A stretch of 64,000 nt of DNA from contig JBITNC010000002.1 of NCBI GenBank assembly GCA_050084985.1, forward strand, positions 868,001-932,000, read 5' to 3'. A program made the position numbers and the translations under genes. The DNA comes from Nageia nagi (taxonomy: Eukaryota > Pinophyta). The notes under the pieces were generated by a model. The model saw only the letters and a program-made list of their open reading frames with translations. It was not told the origin of the DNA and ran no database searches. How positions within the stretch are numbered: the stretch's first letter is position 1; every line of letters starts with the position of its first letter. This document shows positions 35,782-47,446 of this stretch, piece after piece.

Positions 35782-38700
35782 ATGGTAGAAGAAGGGAGGC
35801 TGAAGGTGGAAAGATTTAATGGGCAAGGTTTTCAGTTTTGGAAAATGCAAATGGAAGACTACCTCTACCAAAAGGATCTCTATCAACCTCTAGAAGATAA
35901 GAGTAAGAAACCCACTTCTATGAGTGATGAAGAATGGAACTTGTTGGATAGAAAGGCTTTGGGAGCTATAAGACTTTGTTTAAGTTCTAGTGTAGCTTTC
36001 AATATTTCCAATGAAACAACCACTAAAGGTGTAATGGATAAACTTGCTAAAATGTATGAAAAACCATCCACCTCAAACAAAGTATACTTAATGAAGAAAT
36101 TGTTTAACATGAATATGAATGAAGGTAGTTCAGTTCAAGACCATGTTAATGAATTTAACACAGTCACAAATCAATTAACTTCAGTAAAAATAGAATTTGA
36201 AGATGAAGTAAGAGCTTTGTTAATTCTATATTCACTTCCGAATAGTTGGAATAGCTTTGTTATGGCTGTTAGTAATTCTTCTTCTAATGCAAAATTGATC
36301 TTTGATGAAGTTATTGGAACAATTCTAAGTGAGGACATGAGGAGAAAGTCCACAGGAGAATGCTCCAATGCTGCTCTCACAGTAGATGCAAGAGGAAGAT
36401 CAAAAGAAAGAAGGAGAAGCAAGTCAAGAAGCAAATCGCAAGGAAGGTCAAAATCAAAAGGTAAAACTAAATTGGAATGTTGGCATTGTGGTAAAAAGGG
36501 TCACATTAAAAGGGATTGTTGGAATAGAAAAGAAAAAGAAAGTGAAAGTAGTAATTATAATAATGAAAGCACAAGTAACCAAGAGGCAAATATTGTTGGT
36601 GAATTAATTCAAGATGCTTTAATCATGTCTAATGAAAAGAATGATGATTATTGGGTTCTTGATTCGGGTGCTTCATATCATGCTACTCCACATAAGAACT
36701 ATTTTTCAAATTACACACATGGTAACTTTGGTCAAGTATTATTAGGTAATGAACACCCATGCAAGATTGTTGGTATTGGCAATATAACAATGAAATTACC
36801 TAATGGAACACAATGGACTCTTAATGAAGCTAGACACATTCTGGATCTTAAAAGAAATCTTATATCAATAAGTAAATTGGATTAGGAGGGCTATGTGATG
36901 ACATTCGGGGATGCTAGTTGGAAAGTAACTAAAGGTTCAATGGTATTTGCAAAGGGAAATTTGGTGGGGTCTCTTTATTTGCTCACAAATGTCTTTGATT
37001 ATTCATTGAATCTTGTTTCAATAGGCAATGATACATCACTATGGCATAATAGACTTGGACATATGAGTGAGAAAGGTATGAAAATGTTACACTCTAATGG
37101 TTCACTCCCTAATCTTAAAGAAGTTGATTTAGGATTTTGTGAAGATTGTGTGTATGGAAAACAAAAAAGGGTTAATTTTCTTAAAGTTGGCAAAGAAAAG
37201 AAGAGTCACAAATTAGAGCTTGTTCATACGGATGTGTGGGGTCCTACACAGGTTTGCTCACTTGGGGGCTCATCTTATTTTGTCACTTTTATTGATGATT
37301 GTACCAGGAAGACATGGGTATACTGTATTAAAAAGAAATCTGATGTGTTTGAAACATTTAAGAGGTGGAAGGCATTGGTTGAGAATGAAACTAATTCCAA
37401 GTTGAAATGTCTTAAGTCCGATAATGGTGGGGAATTTTGCAATAATGAGTTTGATTCATTTTGTTCACACAATGGCATTAGAAGGATTAAGGTGGTTCCT
37501 AGAACTCCACAGGAAAATGGGGTTGCAGAAAGAATGAATAGGACTATCTTGGAAAGGGCTAGAATTATGAGGATACATGCTGGGTTTTCTTTGAATCTTT
37601 GGGCTGATGCTATTGACATTGCTGTTTATTTGATTAACAGGGGTCCATCTATGGCTTTAGATGGAGGCATTCCAGAGGAGATGTGGATAGGTAAAAAGGT
37701 GAATTACTCATTCTTGAGAGTCTTTGGTTGTGAGGCTTTTGCACATGTTGATAAAGAGGATAGAAAGAAACTTGATGCAAAATCACAAAAATGCTATTTT
37801 GTTGGATATGGTGTTAATGATTTGGGATATGGGTTATGGGATGTTGATAACCATAAAATCATTAGAAGTAGAGATGTTGTATTCAATGAGAAAAGCATGT
37901 ATAAAGATAGATTGCAAAATATTGAGGAACCCAAGTTTGTATCTCTAGAAGATGTTGATCAATATAAGGGTCCTGATAATAATAATGTTCAAGCACCTCC
38001 ACCACAAACACCTCAAACTTTGTCACTTAGAAGGTCCTCAAGGACTAGAAATCCTCCTAAACGATACTCTCCTACTCTTTATCATATTCTTTATACTGAT
38101 GGTGGTGAACCTAAATGTTTTGATGAAGCTATGCAGGGTGATACACAGATTAAGTGGGAGCATGCTATGAAGGAGGAGATGGACTCCTTACTTAAGAATC
38201 AAACTTGGAGTTTGGTTGAGCTTCCAGAGGGTAAGAAGGTACTTACTAACAAATGGGTGTACAAGATAAAGGAAGAGGTAGATGGGCGACAAAGGTACAA
38301 GGCAAGACTTGTGGTAAAAGGTTTTGAATAGAAAAAAGGTATAGATTATGATGAGATCTTTTCTCCAGTTGTTAAAATGACCTCCATTAGAGCAATATTG
38401 AGTCTTGTTACTACTAAAAACTTGTTTCTTGAACAATTGGATGTAAAGATAGCTTTCCTTCATGGGGATTTGGTGGAGGATATTTATATGCATCAACCCG
38501 AAGGTTTTGAGGTCAAAGGTAAAGAAGGGTATGTATGTAAATTGGAAAAGAGCTTGTACGGTTTGAAGCAAGCACCTTGGCAATGGTATCATAAGTTTGA
38601 CACTTTCATGATAATAAATAAATTTGTAAGATGTCAATCTGATCATTATGTGTATGTAAAGAAGACAACAAATGGCAACTATGTAATCTTACTTTTATAT

Positions 38701-39660
38701 GTGGATGATATGTTGGTAGCAAGATCTAGTATGCAAGATATTGTTGATCTTAAGGAAAAGTTGGCTAATACTTTTGAAATGAAGGGTTTGGGTGAAGCTA
38801 AACAAATACTTGGAATGAAAATAACAAGAGATAAACAAAACCACTTGCTTAGACTAAGTCAAGAAGATTATATTGATAAGGTTCTTAAAAGGTTCAATAT
38901 GAAAGATGCAAAATCTGTAACTACACCATTGGAAAAGCATTTTAAACTCACCAAACATTTATGTCCTAAGATAGATAAGGAAAAGGAGTACATGACTAAG
39001 GTTCCTTATGCTTCAGCGGTTGGAAGTTTAATGTATGCAATGGTGTGCACTAGACCATATATAGCACAAGCAGTGGGAGTGGTTAGTAGATTCATGAACA
39101 ATCCAAGAAAAGGGCATTGGGAAGCAGTTAAATGGATCCTTAGGTATTTAAAGGGTACTTCTCATTACTCTTTATGTTTTGGTGGATCTAACTCTTGTTT
39201 GCAAGGTTATGTTGACTCTGACATGGCAGGTGATATAGATGGTGGGAGAAGCACTACAGGATATGTGTTTACCATTGGAGTTACAATGGTTAGTTGGATT
39301 TCAAAGCTTCAACAGGTTATGGCTCTCTCCACTACTGAGGCAGAGTATGTTGCGATCACGGAGGCGAGTAAAGAATTGATTTGGTTGAAGAGATTGATGA
39401 AGGAACTAGGAAAGGTGCAGGAGGATGCGAAGCTATGGAGCGATAGCCAGAGTGCTATTCATCTTACAAAGAACTCAGCCTACCATTCGAGAACCAAGCA
39501 TATCAAATTGAGGTACCACTTCATCAAGATAGCATTGGAGGATGGTTCAGTCAGTTTGGGGAAGATTCACACGTCTCAAAATCCTGCAGACATGTTCACT
39601 AAAGTTGTTACAAAGGAGAAGTTGGGCTCTTGCTCAACTTGGATTGGTCTTAAGGAGTAA
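35782..39660 (+). pseudogene. gag-pol: Copia gag-pol polyprotein with two in-frame stops
   Basis: One frame of 1293 codons, counting the stops, from ATG at 35782 (MVEEGRLKVERFNG) to TAA at 39658-39660. That is full length for a Copia polyprotein. Domain order: gag (1-230); CCHC knuckle CWHCGKKGHIKRDC (233-246); protease DSGASYH (294); integrase zinc finger from His 422, then D484, D547 and E583 (DD35E spacing exact); RT with YVDD at 973-976; RNase H with TTEAEY (E1186) and the SRTKHIKLRYHF block. Only TAG at 36883-36885 (between protease and integrase) and TAG at 38329-38331 (early RT, where relatives have Gln) break it. Catalytic residues are all present. The order IN before RT defines Copia; motif style points to the Tork/Tnt1 lineage. 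An ATG at 35737 is in frame, but the gag-like start is at 35782. Confidence 0.95.
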
Positions 39661-39708
39661 AGGCCAAGATGAGAAGCTTTTGACCCTTGTTGCAGAGGAA
39701 TAAGTCTC

Positions 39709-39720
39709 CAAGTGGGAGAT
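39709..39720 (+). promoter_or_regulatory. Copia polypurine tract
   Basis: caagtgggagat directly before the 3' LTR; it would prime plus-strand DNA synthesis. Confidence 0.8.
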
Positions 39721-40287
39721 TGTTAGAAAATGGAGACTACAACTAGCTAGAAAATAGAGAGCAGTTTCTTTCTGGTTTAACACCAAATTTCAGTTGCCAA
39801 GAAGCCATCACACCTATTTATCAGTTACAAAAGGGTTGGGGGTTACCTAACAACCTTCCAGATCTAACTTGGGTTTATGTTGGGTTGGTTTGTACCTATA
39901 AATAAGAGGCTTGAGTTGAGGCATGTAATATGTAGTTTTGACAGCAATTGTGAAGTAGATTGTGATTGTAGTTTAATGTCTTATGTAGATAGTATGTGAG
40001 AGAGATTGTAGTGAGGCTTTGTTGTAACTCCAAAGTGAAGGTTGTAGCAAGATTATGCTGCTGGTTTGTTGCTTGGAGGACTTGAAGAATGATATGCAAA
40101 AGGGTTGAAAGCTTCTCTGTGGATGTAGCCTACATTGGGTGAACCACGTTATCTCTTGTGTCTCTCTTGTGTGATTGATGTTCATGGTTGTTTGATTTCA
40201 GCAGTATGCTTAAATGTTGTTTCTTTTTGCCAAGGACTAGAAGAATTATGAATTCTCTTACTTATATAAACTTATTAAATCCTAACA
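39721..40287 (+). repeat. Copia 3' LTR
   Basis: 567 bp, about 97% identical to the 5' LTR by eye. The right TSD AGTGG follows at 40288-40292. Confidence 0.96.
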
Positions 40288-40292
40288 AGTGG

Positions 40293-41333
40293 AACATCTC
40301 CCTCCCAATCTTAGATTAGGTGTAATTATTGTACTTGGAGATCTTGATCTTGATTTTGGGAATCCCAAGGTTTGCTCTACACTTAGATAAATGGATGAGT
40401 ACTTATATGCATGTGCTAGTCGTACGGAGGCTTCCAGACCCCCATGTTGGCCTAACATGACACCTAGATCTCATGCATGACTTCTAGACCCACATGGTCA
40501 TGTGTGGCACTCCTAGACCCCCATGTTGGCACTTAAGGCACTCTAGGCCTCCATGTTGGCATGCCTAACCCCTAAGCACCCACGTTGGGCATTCTAAGCC
40601 CTTGAGAGGTTAATGTTGGGATTAAGGAGCCAGGTGATAGCTCCTAGCTGAGATCCAAACATAGTTGAGTGTATAAAGAGACATTGGAGCCTCATTGTTG
40701 GATATACCTAATTATTATTATACTTGATATCATCCAGAGAATAATAATACTTAGTGGTGCTAAGAAATCCCTTAGTGCAACATCTAGGAGGGATATCTAT
40801 ATGAGATATCCTGATTGTCTATTGCATTGGTGCAGCACCCTTGTTCATTCTATGGTATTTCGAGGTTGAACTTTTGCCATTCAGTTGGTCATCAAGGTTA
40901 GAGGAGGGCTGTTTTATGGAGAGGATTTTGATTCTTAGGGAGCAAGGTTGTCCTATGGTTCTACTTGATCATCCACCATTGAGGATACACAACTTTCCCT
41001 AGTTGGATACCTTAATGCCAACATTAGCCCTATGGGACTTGGTATTGTATTGTTGAGCATCATTTATCTTATATACAACCTTTGGGCATTAGATCACCAT
41101 ATTTATCTTATGTATGCCTTTCTATTGCAACGTTGTGGTTTGATTATCTATTCTTGCATGTATAAGCTAGATTTTTGCATTTGTATGTTGATTGAGTTTG
41201 TATTTGGTGCCCTAACCCTAACGTTGGCACATTGAGGGTTTGTATGCTTGTAATTGCTTTTCTAGACCAAACATTGGGTGCATACTTATGTTTTTGGGTT
41301 TAATTGCATTTGAGTTGTGTTTTGATCCTTACA
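40293..41333 (+). repeat. Element B 5' LTR, distal part after the Copia insertion
   Basis: Continues the LTR broken at 35137 and ends gatccttaca at 41333. It includes a run of degenerate 'ccatgttggcac...aggc' repeats (about 40430-40620). Confidence 0.88.
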
Positions 41334-41334
41334 A

Positions 41335-41346
41335 TGGTATTAGAGC
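41335..41346 (+). promoter_or_regulatory. Primer-binding site of element B
   Basis: TGGTATTAGAGC, one mismatch from the initiator tRNA-Met complement, 1 nt after the LTR. Confidence 0.85.
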
Positions 41347-41485
41347 TTGGATCTATCCAACCTATGTATGAGACCTATAGTACATGTTGTTGGAATTTGC
41401 GCTTCATTAAAGACCTTAAACTTAAAGTTCCAAGACTTTTTCCTAAAATTGGAATAGTTCAAATAGATCCAACACTCAAAGAGAG

Positions 41486-42960
41486 ATGGTGTCTACTAGG
41501 AAACATGGAAGGTCACACATTGAGGAGATACTTTTAGAATCATCCATGAGGAGGATCATCAACCATGGATGAATGAAGCATTGAATGAGGGAGCATTGGA
41601 AGAGGAAGAAGAGGTGATGAGGGAGAGATCAAGGATCACAAGAAGTTCTACTTCAATTCGAGATTCCACCCCTGAATGAAATTTTAATTAGTTCATTTCA
41701 ACCATCAACATGATCGAAGCCATTACCACTATGCAATAATAATTGAATAGGCATATGGGGGTTTGTGAGGAGCTTGAGAGACAAATTAGTCCCACTCATC
41801 CTACTAAAGATGATAGAGAGGATCCGCATGAGAAGGATAGGGAAGATCAAGAGTTGAGTATGAGGAGATCCCATTATTTGAAAGATCAAGAGTCAACTCA
41901 TCACAAATATAGGGGGCATCTAAAACCCACATTTTTGAGATCCCATTTAGATTAGGCACCTTATGGTACTAACCCTCTCCTAAGGAGGTACCTGGAGGAG
42001 GATGTTGGTAGGATGGAGAAACAACCCATCATCTGTAAGTTGTCCAAACCTATGTTCGTAAAGAAGTTCAGGGAGGAAAGGAAAAATAGGGTTCCTAGCC
42101 CATGAATCAAATTTTTAGGGAGTATTCCATGTTGGATTCAGGATTGAGGAGAGATGCCAACTTCAATGACTACTTGTAGCTCATGGGGAGATAAGATAGA
42201 TGTGCAGTAGAAAATAAACAAGATGCAAGTTCAAATGTATGGCAAAAAGAAGATGACTGCTAGGGCATGGTTGCATAAGTTACAAACTTACTTCACCTTG
42301 AGCCCAAATATGGTGGAGGATGATGCAATTCACTTTATGTTTGCATTTTGATTATGATGCCCTAGAGTGGTGGTAGCATGGGGTGATCAGTCGAGGTTAT
42401 TCACTCATCACCTCCTTTGATGAGTTTGCCTAACAGTTGGTTAAGGGGTTTGATCAAAAGAGGGAGAATGACTAGTTTTTAGATTTAACATCATTGAGGT
42501 ACCAGGGAGTGATGGATGAGTATGTGTCAGAGTTTGAGAAAATTGTATTCATGATCCACCACATTCTGAAGGAATGATTGAAATTCATCTTCATCGAGGG
42601 ATTGATAGGGCCACTACAAGGAATGGTTAAGATGTCCTCTCTTAGGAACCTTGATGATGCTATTAGGGCTACTTATGATCTTGAGCCAATGGTGAAATCC
42701 CTCATGGGAGGGTAGATGTAGAAGTGGAAAATCACATGAAAGCCATTAACCAACAAGGAAGGTCCTAACAAGGCTAAACCATTAACCCAACTTGAACAAA
42801 GCAATTGGATGCAACTACATGAGGGAAGTTGAGGGAGGCATGCAAGTGCTTCTACTGCAAGAAGACTTGGGAGTCAAGGCACCATTATCAAGGCAAGGGA
42901 TAGGTGCATTACATAGAGGTGTTTTCAAAGGATGAGTTGGATGATTCCAATCTGAATTTG
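41486..42960 (+). pseudogene. gag of element B, heavily decayed
   Basis: Probable start at 41486 (MVSTRKHGRSH, matching MASSRKSRRSH in element E). Gag-domain traces follow in shifting frames: TARAWLHKLQTYF near 42260, ITSFDEFA near 42410, DEYVSEFEKIVFMIHH near 42515 and a CFYCKKTWESRHH knuckle-like segment (third and fourth ligands altered) near 42850. Many stops and frameshifts. No function can remain. Confidence 0.75.
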
Positions 42961-43065
42961 GGAGTAGATATCCTAGATAAAGAGGCACCATGAGAAATAG
43001 ATACATTTTAGAAGCATGATCACTTCATTATATGGGGTAAAGAAGTACCTTACACACCGAAGGTT

Positions 43066-43380
43066 GTGGGGCAAGCAAGAGGACAAGATGTAATGGTCCT
43101 TATTGATCCAGGGGCATTCCATAACTTCATCAAGATAGGCTTTATAGAGAAGAAGAATCTTAAAGACAAGGGGTTCAAAGTATTCAAAGTTTCTAATGCT
43201 AATGGGAAACTCACACTTGTAGACCACAACGTTGAGAGATTTGGAGTAAGGTTCCAAAGCTACATAGTGAGGGAGAACTTCTATGTTTATCCCTTAAAGG
43301 GCATCTTGACATGGTTTTGGGAGTGTAGTGGTTGTTTGATTTATGTGACATTCACACCAATTATCAAAAACTCACTATGA
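43066..43380 (+). pseudogene. Gypsy protease remnant of element B
   Basis: VLIDPGAFHNFI is a decayed form of the gypsy aspartic protease active site (D-S-G-A-T-H-N-F-I in the family; the catalytic Asp is kept, Ser changed to Pro). It is followed by KLTLVDHNVERFGVRFQSY and an LGV-QWL-like segment out of frame. No RT follows. Confidence 0.75.
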
Positions 43381-43549
43381 GTTTCAAGATTGATTAGAAG
43401 ACCCATACACTCAATGGAATTTGAGATGATTATCTATAGGTGGAAAATAAGTGCTTAGAGGTAATTGAGTGGTGCCAGAAAGAGGAAGTAGAATATGGGC
43501 CATGTTGGATGAGGAAGGGGTCTAACAGGAGAAGAAAATCATTAGGGAG

Positions 43550-43970
43550 CTCCCATATCCCATGTTGCATTCTAGGGAGATTAAAGGGGCTATGTTAGGC
43601 TTAGAACACTTTTGCATTATACATTGGGTCTTAGGGAGACAAGACCACTCACATTATGTCTTGGAGGTGGTTTTCACCCTATGTTAGGCTTTGGAAGAGC
43701 TAGGCACCCCATGTTGAGCTTCAGTGGGGATGGGTACCCAATGTTGGGCATGAGGGAGGTTAAATTCCTCTCATGGAGCATTATTAAGCTAGGAAGTGGC
43801 ATGATGAGCTTGGGGAAGCTTTGTTACCCTACATTGGACATGGGAGAATTTGTATTCATGATGTTGAGCCAACTAGTAGCTTGGTACCTAAAGTTGGATT
43901 GTGGAGGAGTTTGGGGCCTCTCATGGATTGATGTGAGAGTTTGGAACCCTACATTGAGCTTAGGGGAAAT
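43550..43970 (+). repeat. Degenerate minisatellite in the element B interior
   Basis: About a dozen imperfect copies of a roughly 30-40-bp unit with the core 'cccatgttgggcttggagaggctaggc'. It gives a spurious 162-codon frame (43612-44100) of repeated HPMLGFGRA-like peptides. It occupies the place where RT and integrase should lie and has a counterpart in element E. Confidence 0.75.
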
Positions 43971-44323
43971 TTGGCCTTATCTATGGAGCAAGGGCTCTAC
44001 TTGTTTACACTCACCCATGATTTTCTTAAGGTTTGTACAAGTACAACTCTATGAAGGTACACACATGATCCCATGTGTATTAAGGATGACAATGGAGTAG
44101 TTGATGAAGAGTGATAGTTAGAGCAAACCAAAGTGTTTTCATGTTACACTGACAAATGGACATGAGACTTCAATGATTTACATCATGCTGACATCTTGGA
44201 TGAAAGATATTGAAGGTACATTCGACCATGGTAGATCACGATCATCAAGATTGAAGGATTCTTGGCAGATAATATGCTGCAATCTTCCACCATTTAGGGC
44301 AAGCAACTTGAAAGTGGAGGCTT

Positions 44324-45445
44324 TGTGATGTTCCCCTTGTATGGTTATAATTAATTATGGGATCCAATGGATTCCTCTTGTAATATGTTTTATTATTGCA
44401 TTATACTTTCATGTTGTAACTTGGCATATAAGATTTAATATGTCAATGGACCCCTTTGTGAGCTCCAAGTGGGACGTCTCCCTCCCAAGCTTAGATTAGG
44501 TGTAATTATTATACTTGGAGATCTCAATTTTGATTATGGGAATCTCAAGGTTTTTCTACACTTAGATAGATGAATGAACACTTATATGTATGCGCCAACC
44601 TTAAGGAGGCTCCTAAATACCCATGTTGGCCCAACATGACACCTAGACACACATGGGCATGTGTGGCACTCCTAGACCCCCACATTGACACTTAAGGCAC
44701 TCTAGGCACCCATGTTGGGAATTCTAGGCCCACAAGAGGTAAACATTGGGATTAAGGAGCTAGTTGATGATTTCTAGGTGAGACTCGAACATTGTTGGGT
44801 GTCTAAAGAGACATTAGAGCCTCATTGTTGGATATACATGATTATTATTATACTTCATATCATCCAGAGGACAATAAGATTTAGCAATGCTAAGCAATCC
44901 CCTAGGTGCAGCATGTATGAGGGTTATCAAGTTGAGGGATCTTGATCATCTACAACATTAGTGGTATTCTAAGGTTTAGCTTCTACCATTCAGTTGGTCG
45001 CTAGGGTATGAGGAGGGCTTCTTTGATGGAGAGGATATAGATTATGAGGGAGTGAGGTTGTCCCATGGTTCTACTTGACCATCCAACATTGAAGATACAT
45101 GACTTGCCCTAGTTGGCTCCCTTGAGGCCATTATAGCCCTATCAGGCTTGATATTTTATTGTCGAGCATCATTTATCTTATATACAGATGTTGGGGCATT
45201 GGATTACTAAATTTTATTTTATGTATTCATTGTTATTGCAATGTTGTGGTTTGATTATCTATTCTTGCATGTGTAAGCTATACATTGGCATTTGTATGTT
45301 GATTGAGTTTGTATTTGATGCCCTAACCCTAATGTTGGCACATTGAGGGTTTATATGCTTGTAATTACTCTTGTAGACTAGACATTGGATGCATACTTGT
45401 GTTTTTGGGTTTAGTTGAACTTGAATTTTATTTTAGATCCTTACA
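44324..45445 (+). repeat. Element B 3' LTR
   Basis: TGTGATGTTCCCC...GATCCTTACA, 1122 bp, preceded by a polypurine tract aaagtggaggctt. It directly abuts truncated kinesin inverted-repeat sequence on the right. Confidence 0.88.
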
Positions 45446-45447
45446 TT

Positions 45448-45787
45448 GCTCATATGTGAATATTAAAACATTATATTCATCAACAATTGATTGTACTAGG
45501 TACTGTAAACATATGATCAAATCTATTAGAATAATATTACAAAATAATTTAATATAATACATGAAGACTATATGTTTGTAGAATTTAAAACAAAATATAA
45601 AGAACTTGAAACAAAGTTTATTCCAAAAAAGGGAAAACTATTAATAATTTGTAGTGTAATAAATAGCATAAGATACCTTTTGTGTATTCAAAAACATCTC
45701 CTTAAATGAAATTACTATGAAAACTTTGGTAAAACTAATGTTGTTTGGGCTTGCCATTCTTCAATGGATGCTTCACTATAAATTCAT
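45448..45787 (-). pseudogene. Kinesin-14 (KCBP-like) exons 0 and a, left arm copy 2
   Basis: Exon 0 (about 45787-45683, minus strand) starts after a tctag acceptor and reads DEFIVKHPLKNGKPKQH before a stop. Exon a (from 45502 downward) reads YLVQSIVDEYNV-IFTY and is cut at 45446 by the end of element B's LTR. Confidence 0.75.
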
Positions 45788-46069
45788 CTAGAGTTAAAAT
45801 AACATTTCTATTTTTTTGTTATTTCTTTCTCATTAAGTGTCTGCCAACAACAATAATTGATATCTAAAAGAAATTTATATAGTCATTTATTAACAAACAT
45901 ATAATAATCCTTTTCTTAGTAAAAGTTTGGTATTGAAGCAACAAGATACATCAACAAATATGATACATGAAAACACATTTAACAAAAACTATGATATATC
46001 AATATCAAATACAAATCACTATTTTAGTCAAAAACATTTAAAGTGTGACTAAAAGGTGAATGAGAAAAG

Positions 46070-46600
46070 ATTTAATTATGAGAAGATTGGACAAGATAAT
46101 AGTTTCAATTTAATGGTTGGAAGCATTTCCTAACTATCTAGTGAAATTCCTACCCAAGATAAACTTAGATCATAGTTCCCTGCTTTATTCTTCTTTTGAC
46201 AAGATTGAATGTAAAATTCCCTTCAAATTTCAAAACATGTGGCTATTATATAAATGGTTGGGATAAAAATTTCAAAAATGGTGGAATATCCCAATATATG
46301 ACACTAAAATGTTTATAATTACAAAGAAATTGTATAATGTGAAGATAGAATTGAAGAAATGAAATAAAAATATGTTGACTCGATTACAAAACAAAAAAAA
46401 AAAATTAAGAATGCACTCAATGATATGGAATAAGAAATGATAGAAAATGGTAGATCACAGGAATTAGCAGCTAAAGAAGTCAAGCGTATGGTATTATATC
46501 ATAATATTTTATTAAAAGTAGTCGATTGGCACAAGTCAAGGGTAAAGCAACAAGGTACATCAACAAAATGCGATACATGAAAACATATTTAACAAAAACT
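46070..46600 (+). pseudogene. LINE (non-LTR retrotransposon) ORF2 fragment
   Basis: Reading across stops and shifts gives RLDKIIVS, WLEAFPNYLVKFLPKINLDH, then IPFKFQNMWLLYKW, KWWN, KLYNVKIELKK-NKN and a later ILLKVVDWHKSRVK segment. This order is typical of the endonuclease-to-RT linker of plant L1-type ORF2. A stretch of about 150 bp (46535-46700) is repeated directly at 45925-46080, so the fragment is rearranged. Confidence 0.6.
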
Positions 46601-46750
46601 ACAATATATCAATATCAAATACAAATCACTATTTTACTCAAAACTGTTAGAGGTGGATAAATAGGCAAATGTGAAATGATTTACTTATAAGCAGATTGAA
46701 CAAAACAACAAAAAGAAATTATTCTAATATATTTGATCATATTTTTGTAG

Positions 46751-46930
46751 TACATGCTACAATCAACTGTTGATGCATATAATTGCATATTCACATATGG
46801 TCAATCAAGATCAAGTAAAACTTTCATTATTTATGGTTCAAACAAAAATCCAGGTTTAACTTCAAGGGCGATCGAGAAGTTATTTATACTTCTCAAATAT
46901 GATAGTAATAGATTTTCTTTATTTTTGAAG
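46751..46930 (+). pseudogene. Kinesin-14 (KCBP-like) exon a, right arm copy 2
   Basis: Exactly 180 bp, open throughout, bounded by a tttttgtag acceptor and a gtaatg donor. It reads YMLQSTVDAYN, CIFTYGQSRSSKTFIIYGSN, NPGLTSRAIEKLF, then DSNRFSLFLK. The P-loop GQTGSGKT has become GQSRSSKT, keeping the Lys-Thr but not the glycines, and one residue (V) of YNVCIF is deleted. This is the best-preserved kinesin exon in the window. It cannot encode a motor alone. Confidence 0.85.
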
Positions 46931-47163
46931 GTAATGCCTACTCTAGCTTGTGGTAGTTTTTGCTATAAGTATAATTAAATGATATTTTCAAATTACATGA
47001 TGTTTATATAATGTTTTTGTTATATTTACTCTATGTATATGATTTGGAGATAAAATTAACAAATTATTCATTTGTATATACACATACACTTATCATTCAG
47101 TTTGTTGGTTTTATAATAATTTTATCAATCTAATGAGAACATTATATAAATATATATGTCATG

Positions 47164-47164
<1 letters not shown>

Positions 47165-47208
<44 letters not shown>
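47165..47208. repeat. (TA)n microsatellite
   Basis: About 44 bp of pure AT dinucleotide repeat inside the right arm of inverted-repeat copy 2. Confidence 0.95.
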
Positions 47209-47209
<1 letters not shown>

Positions 47210-47446
47210 AGTACTTATGCATGTCTTGGAGGTTTATGTGTATGTGTATTTTTAGCAGTATAAAACTAGCATAGATATCTTAGATATATATATCTAAAAA
47301 TGCCAAGGGCTATCAATTTTGAGACACCTATCTTGGATATTATAATACCAAAACATTAGATAGGAGCCTCGAGATTGATACCTCTTGACATTGTTAGATA
47401 TATATCTAAGATATCTAAGCTAGTAGCATTTGTGACCACTCTTAGT

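Larger units (their letters stand above)
35138..40287 (+). mobile_element. Ty1/Copia element, Tork/Tnt1-like, nearly intact
   Basis: 5150 bp with TSD AGTGG on both sides, LTRs of 566 and 567 bp (TGTTAG...CCTAACA), a perfect PBS, a single gag-pol frame and a polypurine tract (aagtgggaga) directly before the 3' LTR. By hand alignment the LTRs differ by about 17 substitutions and one indel, roughly 3%. This makes it the youngest insertion here for which I compared LTRs. It lies inside the 5' LTR of element B and so is younger than B. Confidence 0.97.
34989..45445 (+). mobile_element. Element B: gypsy-type element with gag and protease, lacking RT/IN
   Basis: The 5' LTR is 34989-35137 plus 40293-41333, about 1.19 kb once the nested Copia element and one TSD copy are removed. 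PBS at 41335, interior to 44323 and 3' LTR 44324-45445. The ends follow the family pattern TGTGATGTCCCC...GATCCTTACA. I find no matching 5-bp duplication (ttacc on the left, ttgct on the right), so the flanks may have been rearranged. The interior has gag and protease remnants and then a minisatellite where RT and integrase would be expected. Confidence 0.8.
45446..47446. mobile_element. Kinesin-bearing inverted-repeat element, copy 2 (left arm truncated)
   Basis: The left-arm remnant 45446-45800 is the reverse complement of the family arm, starting in the middle of exon a where element B's LTR ends. The right arm (about 46715-47446) runs to the terminal palindromes (tagatatatatctaagatatctaagctagtagc), which match the reverse complement of 18770-18810. 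The loop is about 0.9 kb, larger than in copy 1, and contains a LINE fragment. A (TA)n run at 47165-47208 interrupts the right arm. Orientation of the exons is outward, as in copy 1. Confidence 0.75.

Noticed and set aside
38188-38646. 152-codon minus-strand frame
   Set aside because: Antisense shadow of the Copia RT region.
43612-44100. 162-codon frame with repeated HPMLGFGRA-like peptides
   Set aside because: Translation of a degenerate minisatellite; the equivalent block in element E is full of stops.
46751-46930. Functional kinesin gene
   Set aside because: Only isolated exons with a damaged P-loop are present; no complete motor domain, calmodulin-binding region or FERM/MyTH4 region was seen in the window.
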